Notes under the pieces: model-generated | The model's input: the letters and a program-made list of their open reading frames with translations, nothing else | Told to the model about the DNA's origin: nothing | Databases searched by the model: none | Translations under genes and position numbers: made by a program | Part shown: piece after piece, positions 48,242 to 56,991 of the stretch | Layout of the letters: the number at the start of each line of letters is the position of its first letter | How positions within the stretch are numbered: position 1 is the first letter of the stretch | Assembly: GCA_015064185.1 (NCBI GenBank) | Contig: SVSS01000001.1 | Location: forward strand, 68,910 to 132,909 | From: Oscillospiraceae bacterium | Lineage (GTDB): Bacteria; Bacillota; Clostridia; Oscillospirales; CAG-272 | Length of the DNA stretch: 64,000 nucleotides | Direction: 5' to 3'

Positions 48242-48736
48242 CTATGAGTTTTCAAAGCGATTCAGCATCCCGCGCAGTGCCAAAGCGTGCTCCTCCTCCT
48301 CTTGGGCGATAGCCAAGAGCATATTGGCGATCGATCTTGTGGGGGCGTTTGTTGACAAGCGGTGGTATTCTTTCGCACTCTTTTCCTCCTCGTTTATTTT
48401 TTCGTGCATCATCTGCCGCGCGAGGTGGGATGCTTCGGTTGTAGCGTCAAAGCCAAGGTGTATCGGCTCTTGGCGCAAGCGGGTGTTGAGCGCGGGCGCT
48501 ACACCAAGATGTAAAAGCAGTTGCCCCAGCTGCTCGTAATGTGAGATCTCTACTCGCGCGATTTCATCGAACAGCTTTGTAACTGCGGGCAGATAGGGCG
48601 CCAGCGTCATAGCACCCTGTACGTATGTCGTCATGGATTGCAGCTCCTCCACAAAGGCGCGGTAGATATCTCGCGCAAAAATATTGTTTTGCGGTATGCT
48701 TCTAGTGCCGCTACCCTCAAATCTGGCTTTCTCCAT
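48242..48736 (-). CDS. Ferritin-like diiron domain protein
   Basis: A 164-residue four-helix-bundle protein. Glu/His ligand patterns are visible in FVEELQSMTTY, IARVEISHYEQLGQLL, MMHEKINEEEKSAKEYH and IAQEEEEHALALRGML (two E-x-x-H). Helix lengths and spacing match ferritin-like proteins of anaerobes; no rubredoxin tail is present, unlike rubrerythrin. A spore-coat manganese-catalase relative is possible. The ATG at 48736 is preferred over 48766 because a G-rich ribosome site lies just upstream. Confidence 0.8.
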   Translation of the reverse strand: MEKARFEGSGTRSIPQNNIFARDIYRAFVEELQSMTTYVQGAMTLAPYLPAVTKLFDEIARVEISHYEQLGQLLLHLGVAPALNTRLRQEPIHLGFDATTEASHLARQMMHEKINEEEKSAKEYHRLSTNAPTRSIANMLLAIAQEEEEHALALRGMLNRFENS

Positions 48737-48809
48737 AATATATCCCCCTTGACAATATGATTTCATAGCATTATATGCAGGGACTTTTCTGTATGTGTAA
48801 AAACAGGAA

Positions 48810-48837
48810 AAGGGGCTGTCACCTGTGACAGCCCCTT
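48810..48837 (-). terminator. Terminator of typA
   Basis: AAGGGGCTGTCAC pairs with GTGACAGCCCCTT over a CT loop; the minus strand continues with TTTTCC. Confidence 0.82.
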
Positions 48838-48844
48838 AGGCATA

Positions 48845-50683
48845 TTAAGATTTTTGCATAGCGCGACGGATGCGCATTGTTTCCTTCATACGTAACTCTG
48901 TATTTAGAATTTTTTTGCGCAGGCGGATGGATTTGGGCGTTACCTCAATAAGCTCGTCATCGGTGATGAATTCAATGGCTTCCTCAAGCGTAAAGATCAC
49001 AGGCGGGGTGAGTAAAAGCTTTTCATCAGCACCTGCCGAACGGATCGCAGTCAGCTTCTTTTCGGCGCAGGGGTTGACGGCAATGTCATCATTTTTGGGA
49101 TTCATACCAACGATCATGCCCTCATACACCTTTGTTTGCGGACCTACAAACAAATAGCCGCGCTCTTGGGTGTGGAAAAGACCGTAACGTGTCGTCTCAC
49201 CGTCACACGATGCCACAAGCGCGCCCGTAAAGCGCATCGGGATCTCACCGCGGTAGGGCTGATAGCTATCAAACAGCGTGTTGATCACGCCCTCTCCGTG
49301 GGTGGCGGTGAGGAACTCGGAGCGATAACCGATCAGGCAACGGGAGGGAATGAGATATTCAATACGCGTGCGGTCGCCAATGGGATGCATCTCAAGCAGA
49401 TCGCCCTTGCGCTGACCAAGCTTTTCAACAACGGGGCCAACATATTCAAGCGGTACGTCAAGCGTTACCTTTTCCATAGGCTCGCATTTTACGCCGTCGA
49501 TCTCCTTGAAGAGCACGCGCGGGTTGGAGCAGCAAAGCTCGTAGCCCTCACGACGCATATTTTCAATGAGAATGGAGAGGTGCATCTCACCTCTGCCTGC
49601 CACCTTAAACTCATCGGTGGTGTCGCCGTCTGCCACGCGCAGCGATACGTCACGCATCGTTTCGCGATACAGGCGCTCGCGCAGTTGGCGAGAGGTGACA
49701 AATTTGCCCTCCTTGCCAGCGAGCGGGCTGCTGTTTACGGCAAAGGTCATTTCCATGGTGGGCTCGCTGACCTTTACAAACTCCAAGGGTTCGGGGTTTG
49801 TTGTTGCGGTAATGGTGTCGCCAATGGTGATAGAGGCAGCGCCCGAGAAGCAAACGATATCACCCATGCGTGCGCTTTCCACGGGCACACGCGTGAGGCC
49901 GTCGATCTGATAGATCGAAACGATCTTGGTGCGCTTGGGATTTTCGCCCGAATGGTAGTTGCAAATAAGCGCATCCTGATTTTGCTTTAACACACCGCGC
50001 TCAATGCGACCGATGCCGATGCGTCCCACGTAATCGTTGTAGTCGATAGAGGATACCAAAAGCTGAAGGCCGCCCTCGTCGTCACCCTCAGGCGCGGGAA
50101 TATAGTCAAGAATGGTATCGAAAAGAGGGGTAAGATCGGTGCCTTCTACATCAGCCTCGCGCGATGCGGTGCCCGCACGTCCCGAGCAGTAAAGAATGGG
50201 GCTGTCAAGCTGCTCATCAGAGGCGTTGAGGTCGATGAGAAGCTCAAGCACCTCATCCTCCACCTCGCCAAGACGTGCATCGGGCTTGTCTATTTTGTTG
50301 ATCACCACGATCACGCGGTGGTTTAGCTCAAGTGCACGCTGCAGCACAAAACGCGTTTGGGGCATGGGGCCTTCAGCTGCATCCACAAGCAAGATTACGC
50401 CGTTTACCATTTTCAGCACGCGCTCTACCTCTCCGCCAAAATCGGCGTGGCCGGGGGTATCTACAATATTGATTTTTACATCCTTGTAGTGTACAGCGGT
50501 ATTTTTTGCTAAAATGGTAATGCCGCGCTCCTTTTCAATGTCACCCGAGTCCATAACGCGGGTCACGGTCTCCTGATTCTCACGGTAAATGCCACCCTGC
50601 TTTAGCATTTGGTCAACCAGCGTGGTCTTGCCGTGGTCAACGTGGGCGATAATGGCAATATTGCGTAAATCTTCACGGATCAT
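48845..50683 (-). CDS. typA: Translational GTPase TypA/BipA
   Basis: A 612-residue ribosome-associated GTPase related to EF-G. G1 AHVDHGKTT, G2 RGITILAKN, G3 DTPGHADF, G4 NKID and the C-terminal EF-G-like domains III and V (EPTMEMTFAVNSSPLAGKEGK; PRVLFKEIDG; LEYVGPVVEKLGQRKG) are all present, with the BipA-specific C-terminal domain to residue ~600. It acts in ribosome assembly and stress adaptation. AAGGAGAG precedes the ATG. Promoter TTGGCA (50744-50749)/TATAAT (50721-50726) on the minus strand with a 17-bp spacer. Confidence 0.96.
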   Translation of the reverse strand: MIREDLRNIAIIAHVDHGKTTLVDQMLKQGGIYRENQETVTRVMDSGDIEKERGITILAKNTAVHYKDVKINIVDTPGHADFGGEVERVLKMVNGVILLVDAAEGPMPQTRFVLQRALELNHRVIVVINKIDKPDARLGEVEDEVLELLIDLNASDEQLDSPILYCSGRAGTASREADVEGTDLTPLFDTILDYIPAPEGDDEGGLQLLVSSIDYNDYVGRIGIGRIERGVLKQNQDALICNYHSGENPKRTKIVSIYQIDGLTRVPVESARMGDIVCFSGAASITIGDTITATTNPEPLEFVKVSEPTMEMTFAVNSSPLAGKEGKFVTSRQLRERLYRETMRDVSLRVADGDTTDEFKVAGRGEMHLSILIENMRREGYELCCSNPRVLFKEIDGVKCEPMEKVTLDVPLEYVGPVVEKLGQRKGDLLEMHPIGDRTRIEYLIPSRCLIGYRSEFLTATHGEGVINTLFDSYQPYRGEIPMRFTGALVASCDGETTRYGLFHTQERGYLFVGPQTKVYEGMIVGMNPKNDDIAVNPCAEKKLTAIRSAGADEKLLLTPPVIFTLEEAIEFITDDELIEVTPKSIRLRKKILNTELRMKETMRIRRAMQKS

Positions 50684-50847
50684 AAGCTTCTCTCCTTTTT
50701 AAATGTCTAAACAACGTTTTATTATAGCATAAAAAATTATATTTGCCAAGGGGGAGAAGCGTGATTTTTGCGTGATTTTTGTGAAATCTTGCAAGCAGGA
50801 GGTGCTGCCGCCAACTGACAAATATGCTGCTTTTTGTCACAGTAGGC

Positions 50848-50876
50848 TTGACTTTTCTTTGAAAAGTCCGTATAAT
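50848..50876 (+). promoter_or_regulatory. Promoter of the PHP-domain gene
   Basis: TTGACT (50848-50853) and TATAAT (50871-50876), 17-bp spacer, 33 nt before the start codon. Confidence 0.8.
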
Positions 50877-50908
50877 GAGGGAGAATTTTACAACAAGGAA
50901 GTGGCGTA

Positions 50909-51790
50909 ATGTACATAGATATGTTTGGGAAAAAGCGTATGAAATTGGGATTACATCAGCATACCACACGCTCCGACGGCAGACTCTCGCCTGAGGCTGT
51001 TGCCGCACTTTACCGTGATGCAGGCTACGATGCCATTGCTCTGACCGATCACTGGATATACGGCGAGGCGGATACGATCTCGGGACTGCCAATTCTCCCC
51101 GGTGCAGAGTACCATGTTGGTGCACGTGATGCGGGAATGGGGATTTACCATATTGTTTGCTTGTTTGCGGATCGCGCACCCCTGCTGGACCGTCAAAGCA
51201 TGGGCACTGTTGCCGCGCAGGATATCATAGATGCCATACATGCCGCGGGCGGCATGGCGGTGTTGGCACATCCCGCTTGGTCGCTTAATACACCAGAGGG
51301 CGTGCGCGCACTGCAGGGAATCGATGCTACTGAAATTTACAATACCGTATCGCGCAACGTATCCCGTGAGGATGCCTCGCTTCTGATTGATGTCTACGCC
51401 GCAAACGGTATGTGTTTTCCGCTTTTTGCGGCAGATGATTTTCATCACGGTGAGCCTGTGGGCGGTATTGAACCCACGGCATTTATTATGGTGGAATGTG
51501 ATAGCGTTGAACCCGCCGCACTCAAAAAAGCAATTCTCGAGGGGCGATTTTATGCCTCAACGGGTCCAGAGATCCATTTTAAAAGAGAGGGCGATACCTT
51601 TGTGGTAGAATGCTCGCCTGCCTCGGTGATCTCCTTTCACAGCAACTGTGTGGTTTCTCGCGGTCGCGTGGTAAAGGGTGAGGGGCTTACGCGCGCCACA
51701 TATCAGTGTATGTCGGGTGAAACATACGTGCGTGCCAGTGTTACCGATAGCGAGGGACGCATGGCGTGGAGCCAAATTATTTCGGTTTGA
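50909..51790 (+). CDS. PHP-domain phosphoesterase
   Basis: A 293-residue protein. GLHQHTTRSDGRLSPEAVAALYRDAGYDAIALTDHW is the PHP metal-binding start (HxH...D), LPGAEYHV adds a Glu ligand, VLAHPAW a His, and FAADDFHHGEPVGG the late D-x-H. Family members hydrolyse phosphate esters of nucleotides or nucleic acids with a trinuclear metal site; here the C-terminal ~80 residues (YASTGPEIHF) are of the trpH/YciV-like subgroup. The ATG at 50909 with AAGGAAG 9 nt upstream is chosen; 50939 is an inner alternative. Substrate unknown. Confidence 0.82.
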   Translation: MYIDMFGKKRMKLGLHQHTTRSDGRLSPEAVAALYRDAGYDAIALTDHWIYGEADTISGLPILPGAEYHVGARDAGMGIYHIVCLFADRAPLLDRQSMGTVAAQDIIDAIHAAGGMAVLAHPAWSLNTPEGVRALQGIDATEIYNTVSRNVSREDASLLIDVYAANGMCFPLFAADDFHHGEPVGGIEPTAFIMVECDSVEPAALKKAILEGRFYASTGPEIHFKREGDTFVVECSPASVISFHSNCVVSRGRVVKGEGLTRATYQCMSGETYVRASVTDSEGRMAWSQIISV

Positions 51791-51830
51791 TTTTAAGATT
51801 ATGTTAAATAAAAACAAGGGAAGTTAAATT

Positions 51831-52688
51831 ATGAGTGTTAAAATTATTGTAGATTCTGCTTCCGATATTAAGGTAGAAGCGGCAAAGGAGCAGGGACTTT
51901 TATTTGCGCCCTTGAAAACTGTTTTGGCGGGCGAAGAGTACCGTGACGGTATTGACATTACCCCCGATGCTTTTTACGATAAGCTGCAAGCCAATAAGGA
52001 GCTCGCGCGCACCAGTCAGGTTAATGTAGGTGAGTTTAACGCGCTTTTCGAGGAGGCTGTAAAAGAGGGTGACGAGGTGCTGGTTATTACCATATCTTCG
52101 GGGCTTTCGGGCACTTACCAAAGCGCATCGATTGCTGCTGCCGCGTATCCCGATAAGGTGTTTTTGGTGGATAGCCTTTCGGCTACTGCGGGCGAGCAGA
52201 TTCTGATCGCGCATGCCATTGCATTGCGTGATGCAGGCAAGTCAGCTGCCGAAATTTGTGCCGAGCTGAATGAATTGCGCAAAAAGGCACGCCTTTTTTT
52301 GCGCGTACAGACCCTCGAGTATTTAAAGCGCGGCGGACGTGTTTCAAAAACAGCTGCTTTTGTTGGTGGCATGCTTCATTTTATGCCTGTTCTTACCCTC
52401 AACGGCGAGGGCAAGCTTGAAACTGTTGGAAAAGCGCGCGGCGTTCGCATGAGTCACAAGATGATGAATGATGCGGTCAAGGCGGCAGGTGGAATCGATT
52501 TTTCCTATCCCGTGGCAATTACTTATGCGGGCGATCTTAGCGACGGTACGGTAAAGTCTTATCTTGAGGATAGCAAGGAGATCTTTGGCGAGAATGAAAA
52601 GGGGATCATGATCGGTCAGCTTGGCTGCGTGATCGGCACGCACACGGGTCCTGGAGCCATTGTTTTGTCCTTTATCCCCAAAGCCTAA
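51831..52688 (+). CDS. DegV family fatty-acid-binding protein
   Basis: A 285-residue cytosolic protein. KIIVDSASDIKVEAAKEQGL (start), YRDGIDITPDAFYDKL, TSQVNVGEF, TISSGLSGTYQSA (fatty-acid head-group pocket with conserved Ser/Thr) and YLKRGGRVSKTAAFVGGML are DegV hallmarks. The family binds fatty acids and, in the FakB role, delivers them to fatty-acid kinase; no fakA is next to it. It follows the PHP gene by 40 nt on the same strand and may be cotranscribed. Confidence 0.93.
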   Translation: MSVKIIVDSASDIKVEAAKEQGLLFAPLKTVLAGEEYRDGIDITPDAFYDKLQANKELARTSQVNVGEFNALFEEAVKEGDEVLVITISSGLSGTYQSASIAAAAYPDKVFLVDSLSATAGEQILIAHAIALRDAGKSAAEICAELNELRKKARLFLRVQTLEYLKRGGRVSKTAAFVGGMLHFMPVLTLNGEGKLETVGKARGVRMSHKMMNDAVKAAGGIDFSYPVAITYAGDLSDGTVKSYLEDSKEIFGENEKGIMIGQLGCVIGTHTGPGAIVLSFIPKA

Positions 52689-52761
52689 TGCTTGCCGTAG
52701 AGTGAAAGAGAAACTGTATTGGAAGGGCATTGTTTTTGAGATGTTATTTTTCAAAAAACGC

Positions 52762-52857
52762 TTGACAATCAAACTGCATTAATGTATAATGAAATTTGCA
52801 TGGAGAATTGGAGATGCAAAAGTACGCTACCCTAAGTGTACCTTTGCATCTTTTTTT
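52762..52857 (+). promoter_or_regulatory. Promoter and attenuator leader of the glpP operon
   Basis: TTGACA (52762-52767) and TATAAT (52785-52790) match consensus with a 17-bp spacer. Sixteen nt after the predicted start an 8+4-bp terminator hairpin (GATGCAAA 52813-52820 with TTTGCATC 52843-52850, plus GTAC/GTAC, one mismatch) ends in a seven-T run. A terminator ahead of glpP fits control by the GlpP antiterminator itself; autoregulation is inference. Confidence 0.75.
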
Positions 52858-52883
52858 GCCTATTTTAATACGGAGGAGTAAGT

Positions 52884-53447
52884 ATGACCCCACAAGAATT
52901 GATAGCACAGCTTGAAATCAATCCCATTATTGCGGCGGTTCACGATCACCAATTTGAGGCGGCACTCGCTTCGCCTGCTGACGTTATTTTTTGCCTGAAG
53001 GCAAGTATTTTAAAGATAGCGGAGCAGGTAAAGGCGGCACATGCACAAGGCAAATGCATTTTTGTGCACATCGATCTTGCCGATGGCGTGGGCAAGGACC
53101 GCGCCGGCATCGAATATCTTGCTTCGCTTGGCGTTGACGGTATCATCAGCACGCGTACGCAGCTGGTGCGTCAGGCAAAGGAGAAGGGGCTGATCGCGGT
53201 GCAACGCTTTTTTGCGCTGGATTCTAAAGGCATTGAGAGTATTAGCGAAAATCTGGAAAACTGCTCATCTGATTTTATCGAGATCATGCCCGGTGTGATC
53301 GGCAAGATCATTTCACGCTTTTCGGGAGGTCGTACCCCTGTGATCGCAGGCGGCTTGATCGAAACCAAAAAAGAGGTCTTTTCAGCGCTTGAGTGCGGTG
53401 CTTTGGCAGTTTCCACCGGAAAATGTGACTTGTGGTATACCGAATAA
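52884..53447 (+). CDS. glpP: Glycerol uptake operon antiterminator
   Basis: A 187-residue TIM-barrel RNA-binding regulator. IIAAVHDHQFEAALASPADVIFCLKASI, FVHIDLADGVGKDRAGIEYLASLGVDGIISTRTQLV and EIMPGVIGKIISRFSGGRTPVIAGGLIETKKEV match GlpP. In Bacillus it binds the leader of glpD mRNA with glycerol-3-phosphate and prevents termination. Here it heads an operon of three glycerol-3-phosphate-dehydrogenase-type genes and has a terminator in its own leader. Ribosome site CGGAGGAG. Confidence 0.93.
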   Translation: MTPQELIAQLEINPIIAAVHDHQFEAALASPADVIFCLKASILKIAEQVKAAHAQGKCIFVHIDLADGVGKDRAGIEYLASLGVDGIISTRTQLVRQAKEKGLIAVQRFFALDSKGIESISENLENCSSDFIEIMPGVIGKIISRFSGGRTPVIAGGLIETKKEVFSALECGALAVSTGKCDLWYTE

Positions 53448-53484
53448 AATTTTATTTTATAAGCATATAGGAAGGAAAAGAAGT

Positions 53485-54918
53485 ATGTTTGATGTAGTGA
53501 TCGTTGGTGCAGGTGTGATCGGCGGCATGTTGGCAAGACAGCTGTCGAAATACGACCTCAAGGTCTGCTTGCTTGAAAAGGAAAACGACGTAGCCATGGG
53601 TGCGAGCAAAGCAAACAGCGGTATCGTGCACGGCGGATATGACCCCGAGCCCGGAACACTGAAGGCAAAGCTCAACGCCGAGGGCGTACAAAAGCTTTAC
53701 GACGTGGCGGATGAGATCCATGCGCCTTATCGCAAAAACGGCTCGTTTGTTTGTGCGTTTGGCACGCCTGAGGAGGAAGCAACGGTAAGAGAGCTTTACG
53801 AGCGTGGCTTGGAAAACGGTATCCCCGGGCTTGAGATCCTGACCGGTGATGAGGCAAGAGTGCTTGAGCCTGCCCTTTCTCCCGCGGCTTCTCTTGTGTT
53901 GAACGTAACCAATGCAGGTATCGTTTGCCCTTATGAGATGACGGTTGCCGCTATTGGAAATGCAATGGATAACGGCACGGAGTTAAAGGTCAATTTTGCT
54001 GTTTCTGACATCAAGAAGGAGCAAGATGTATTTGTTGTAACCTCTGCTGGTGGCGAGGTGGTAAAGGGTAGATATGTTGTCAACTGTGCCGGCGGCTATT
54101 CTGACCGTGTAGCGGCTATGGTAGGCGACGACTTCTTTAAGATCATTCCCCGTGCAGGCGAGTACATGCTGCTGGATAAAAACGAGGGGGGCCGTGTATC
54201 TCATACCATCTTCCAGGTGCCGAGCAAGGATGGCAAGGGTATTCTCGTTAGCCCCACGGTTGACGGCAACCTTTTAACAGGTCCCACCGCCACTGTTGTA
54301 GAGAGCCCCGAGGCAACAAGCACCACTCCCGCAGGCCTTGACGCAGTGGCGCGTCTTGCTGCGAAAAGCGTGCCGAGCGTTAATTTCCGCCAGGTGATCA
54401 CGTCCTTCTCGGGTGTCCGTGCTTCCGAGAAGAGCGGCGATTTCATCATCTGCCCCGCAAAGAGTGTAGAGAATATGATCCACGTTGCAGCCATTGATTC
54501 CCCCGGTCTTACCTGCTGTGTTTCGATTGCCGATTACGTAATCGATCTGCTTCGTACACAGGGCTTGGCTACTGTTGCGCGCGAGAATTGGTGTGGCAAG
54601 CGTGAAAATCCGCACGCGTTCCGCGAAATGAGCGACGATGAAAAGGATGCGTACATCAAGGAGCATCCCGCATACGGTAAGATCGTTTGCCGTTGCGAAA
54701 CTGTTTCTGAGGGCGAGATTCGAGATGCGATCCGTCGCAATCCCCCCGCACGCGATATTGACGGTGTAAAGCGCCGCACGCGTTCGGGTATGGGCAGATG
54801 TCAGGGTGGCTTCTGCATGCCCTACGTTATGCGCCTTATTTCTGAGGAAAGAGGCGTTGCTATGGAGAGTGTTACGAAAAACGGTAAGGGCTCAACGCCC
54901 CTGATCGGCAAGCTGTAA
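53485..54918 (+). CDS. NAD(P)/FAD-dependent oxidoreductase, GlpA-type with [2Fe-2S] C-terminal domain
   Basis: A 477-residue flavoenzyme. The DAO-fold start DVVIVGAGVIGGMLARQLSKYDLKV with MGASKANSGIVHGGYDP, and the C-terminal cluster KIVCRCETVSEGEIRDAI...GMGRCQGGFC with four Cys fit anaerobic glycerol-3-phosphate dehydrogenase subunit A-like proteins of Clostridia. It probably oxidises glycerol-3-phosphate or a related 2-hydroxyacid. The ATG at 53485 has AGGAAGG upstream; in-frame codons before it belong to the spacer after glpP. The next gene begins 14 nt after its stop. Confidence 0.9.
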   Translation: MFDVVIVGAGVIGGMLARQLSKYDLKVCLLEKENDVAMGASKANSGIVHGGYDPEPGTLKAKLNAEGVQKLYDVADEIHAPYRKNGSFVCAFGTPEEEATVRELYERGLENGIPGLEILTGDEARVLEPALSPAASLVLNVTNAGIVCPYEMTVAAIGNAMDNGTELKVNFAVSDIKKEQDVFVVTSAGGEVVKGRYVVNCAGGYSDRVAAMVGDDFFKIIPRAGEYMLLDKNEGGRVSHTIFQVPSKDGKGILVSPTVDGNLLTGPTATVVESPEATSTTPAGLDAVARLAAKSVPSVNFRQVITSFSGVRASEKSGDFIICPAKSVENMIHVAAIDSPGLTCCVSIADYVIDLLRTQGLATVARENWCGKRENPHAFREMSDDEKDAYIKEHPAYGKIVCRCETVSEGEIRDAIRRNPPARDIDGVKRRTRSGMGRCQGGFCMPYVMRLISEERGVAMESVTKNGKGSTPLIGKL

Positions 54919-54931
54919 GGAGGACTTTAGA

Positions 54932-56179
54932 ATGAGAGAACATGATATTGTCATTGTTGGCGGCGGCCCCGCGGGGCTTGCGGCTGCAATCGCAGCTTAT
55001 GATAGCGGCGTTACTGACGTGGTCGTGCTTGACCGTGAGAGCTCGGTTGGCGGTATTTTGCGTCAATGTATTCATAACGGCTTTGGTCTACATAAGCTCG
55101 GCCGTGAGTTGACCGGTCCCGAGTACGCAGACGTGTACCGCTGCGAGGTGGAAAAGCGCGGCATTAAGGTGTACTGCGAAACCACCGTAACCGGTGTTAC
55201 TGCCGATCGCGTGGTGACGGCACAAAACAAAGATGGTGTTCTTAAGATCAAGGCAGGTGCCGTAGTGCTTGCTATGGGCTGCCGTGAGCGCAGCCGCGGT
55301 GCACTGAACATCAGCGGCACACGCCCTGCAGGTGTTTACAGCGCGGGTACAGCGCAGAAGTTTATCAACTGTGAAGGTTATATGGTTGGCAAAAAGGTCG
55401 TGATCCTCGGTTCCGGCGATATCGGTCTTATTATGGCGCGCCGTATGACCTTTGAGGGCGCTAAGGTTGAGGCTGTTTGTGAGCTTATGCCTTATTCGGG
55501 TGGCCTTACCCGTAACATTGTGCAATGTCTTGAGGATTTCGGCATTCCGCTTTACCTTTCCACCACCGTTGCCGAGATCCACGGCAAGGAGCGCGTTGAG
55601 GGTGTTACCATTGCGCAGGTGGATGAAAACCGTCGCGTGATCGAAGAAACCAAGCGCTACATTCCTTGTGATACACTTCTTCTTTCCTGCGGTCTGATCC
55701 CCGAAAACGAGCTGACGCGTGGCGCCGGCATCCCGATCGACCCCATTACCTCGGGTGCTTTGGTAGATGAAAATCGCCAAACCGAGATCCCCGGTATTTT
55801 TGCGTGCGGTAACGTTTTGCAGGTGCACGATCTCGTTGACTACGTGTCTGACGAGGCGGAGATGGCAGGTATTGGTGCAGCAAGCTTTGTAAAGAACGGT
55901 GCTGTTTCGGGTAAGACGGTAGAAACCAAGCCCGGAAACGGTGTGAGATACGTGCTGCCTCAGCGCGTGCATACCGAGAGTGGCAAGGACGTGTCGCTGT
56001 TCCTGCGTGTGACTCAGCCCTTCCCGAAGGTGCGCTTTACCGTTAAATCGGGCGACGTGGTGCTTGCTACGGCACAGCGCTTGAAGGCTGCGCCCGGTGA
56101 AATGGAGAAGATCACGGTTAAGAGCGAGAAGCTCCAAGGGGCACAAGAGCCCATTACTGTATCGTTGGAGGTGCTGTGA
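54932..56179 (+). CDS. FAD-dependent pyridine-nucleotide oxidoreductase of the GlpA-type cluster
   Basis: A 415-residue flavoprotein with two dinucleotide folds: DIVIVGGGPAGLAAAIAAYDSG (FAD) and KKVVILGSGDIGLIMARRM (NAD(P)H). GGILRQCIHNGFGLHKLG carries a redox-type Cys. The arrangement GlpA-like, this protein and DUF1667 recurs in Clostridia; the probable job is electron transfer from the dehydrogenase to a carrier. It overlaps the following gene by 4 nt (ATGA). Confidence 0.9.
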   Translation: MREHDIVIVGGGPAGLAAAIAAYDSGVTDVVVLDRESSVGGILRQCIHNGFGLHKLGRELTGPEYADVYRCEVEKRGIKVYCETTVTGVTADRVVTAQNKDGVLKIKAGAVVLAMGCRERSRGALNISGTRPAGVYSAGTAQKFINCEGYMVGKKVVILGSGDIGLIMARRMTFEGAKVEAVCELMPYSGGLTRNIVQCLEDFGIPLYLSTTVAEIHGKERVEGVTIAQVDENRRVIEETKRYIPCDTLLLSCGLIPENELTRGAGIPIDPITSGALVDENRQTEIPGIFACGNVLQVHDLVDYVSDEAEMAGIGAASFVKNGAVSGKTVETKPGNGVRYVLPQRVHTESGKDVSLFLRVTQPFPKVRFTVKSGDVVLATAQRLKAAPGEMEKITVKSEKLQGAQEPITVSLEVL

Positions 56180-56526
56180 TGAATAGAAATCTGACTTGCA
56201 TTATCTGCCCCCGCGGCTGTGCGCTGACGGTTGAGGGCGAAAAGGACAACCTTGTCGTAACGGGAAACGCCTGCCCGAAGGGTAAGCAGTACGCGATCGA
56301 TGAGTGCACACATCCTACACGTACCGTAACCTCTATCGTGCGTGTGGAAAACCGTGTGGATACCATGGTGAGTGTGAAGACCGCCGCTCCTATTCCGAAG
56401 GAAAACATTTTTGACGTGATGGAAAAGATCCGCGCGGCAAAGGTGCAGGCACCCATCGTTGCCGGCACAGTTATCCTTTCCGACGTTTACGGTACGGAAG
56501 TGATCGCAACAAAAACCGTTCTTTAA
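56176..56526 (+). CDS. DUF1667 protein with Cys motifs
   Basis: A 116-residue protein with CIICPRGC at the N-terminus and NACPKGKQYAIDEC, giving five cysteines suited to metal or Fe-S binding. It overlaps the preceding flavoprotein by 4 nt and is the last gene of the glpP operon. DUF1667 proteins regularly accompany this flavoprotein pair, presumably as a third subunit. Terminator follows at 56538. Confidence 0.9.
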   Translation: MMNRNLTCIICPRGCALTVEGEKDNLVVTGNACPKGKQYAIDECTHPTRTVTSIVRVENRVDTMVSVKTAAPIPKENIFDVMEKIRAAKVQAPIVAGTVILSDVYGTEVIATKTVL

Positions 56527-56537
56527 TTTCAAAAAAA

Positions 56538-56572
56538 GAAAGGCTCTGCGTTTACGGCGCAGAGCCTTTTCA
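56538..56572 (+). terminator. Terminator of the glpP operon
   Basis: AAAGGCTCTGCG pairs with CGCAGAGCCTTT over a short loop, with A-run before and TTC after. Confidence 0.85.
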
Positions 56573-56630
56573 TTGTATACTATTACCTCGAACGCCATCA
56601 AACACCTCGAATCATTGTATATAAATTGTA

Positions 56631-56659
56631 TTGACAAGAAACGACACAAACTGTATAAT
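56631..56659 (+). promoter_or_regulatory. Consensus promoter of a 68-residue membrane protein
   Basis: TTGACA (56631-56636) and TATAAT (56654-56659) match consensus exactly with a 17-bp spacer, 52 nt before the start codon. Confidence 0.85.
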
Positions 56660-56710
56660 AGAGCATGTTCGTGTATTGTATGATGCACAAAAGAGAGCAA
56701 GGGAGTTTAT

Positions 56711-56917
56711 ATGAATTTAATGTATATAATGGCTTTGGCAGCTTGTCTGCTGGTCGGCGTGCTCATTGTTTTTCTTGTGATCCGCCTTCCGGAATTCAAG
56801 CGCGAGCTTTGGTATATCAATATGGAGATTGAAAGATCGGATGAGGAAGAAAAGCTTCTTTGGAAAAAGAAAAAGCGCAAATTGCTTCTTTCACTCATAC
56901 CTTTTGTAAAATATTAA
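56711..56917 (+). CDS. Small single-pass membrane protein (68 residues)
   Basis: Residues 5-26 are one hydrophobic helix (MALAACLLVGVLIVFLVI); the cytoplasmic tail is highly charged (EIERSDEEEKLLWKKKKRK). A consensus promoter, the ribosome site AAGGGAG and a terminator frame it as a real, monocistronic gene. Family not recognised; small regulators of membrane complexes have this shape. Confidence 0.7.
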   Translation: MNLMYIMALAACLLVGVLIVFLVIRLPEFKRELWYINMEIERSDEEEKLLWKKKKRKLLLSLIPFVKY

Positions 56918-56930
56918 AGTATAAAGAAAA

Positions 56931-56984
56931 CCCTCACCCTGAGTGGCTGTTTATCACAGCCGCATCACGGTGAGGGCTTTGTTT
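56931..56984. terminator. Bidirectional terminator
   Basis: CCCTCACC (56931-56938) pairs with GGTGAGGG (56969-56976) around an inner GGCTGT/ACAGCC hairpin, between convergent genes. Confidence 0.8.
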
Positions 56985-56991
56985 TAGGGCT

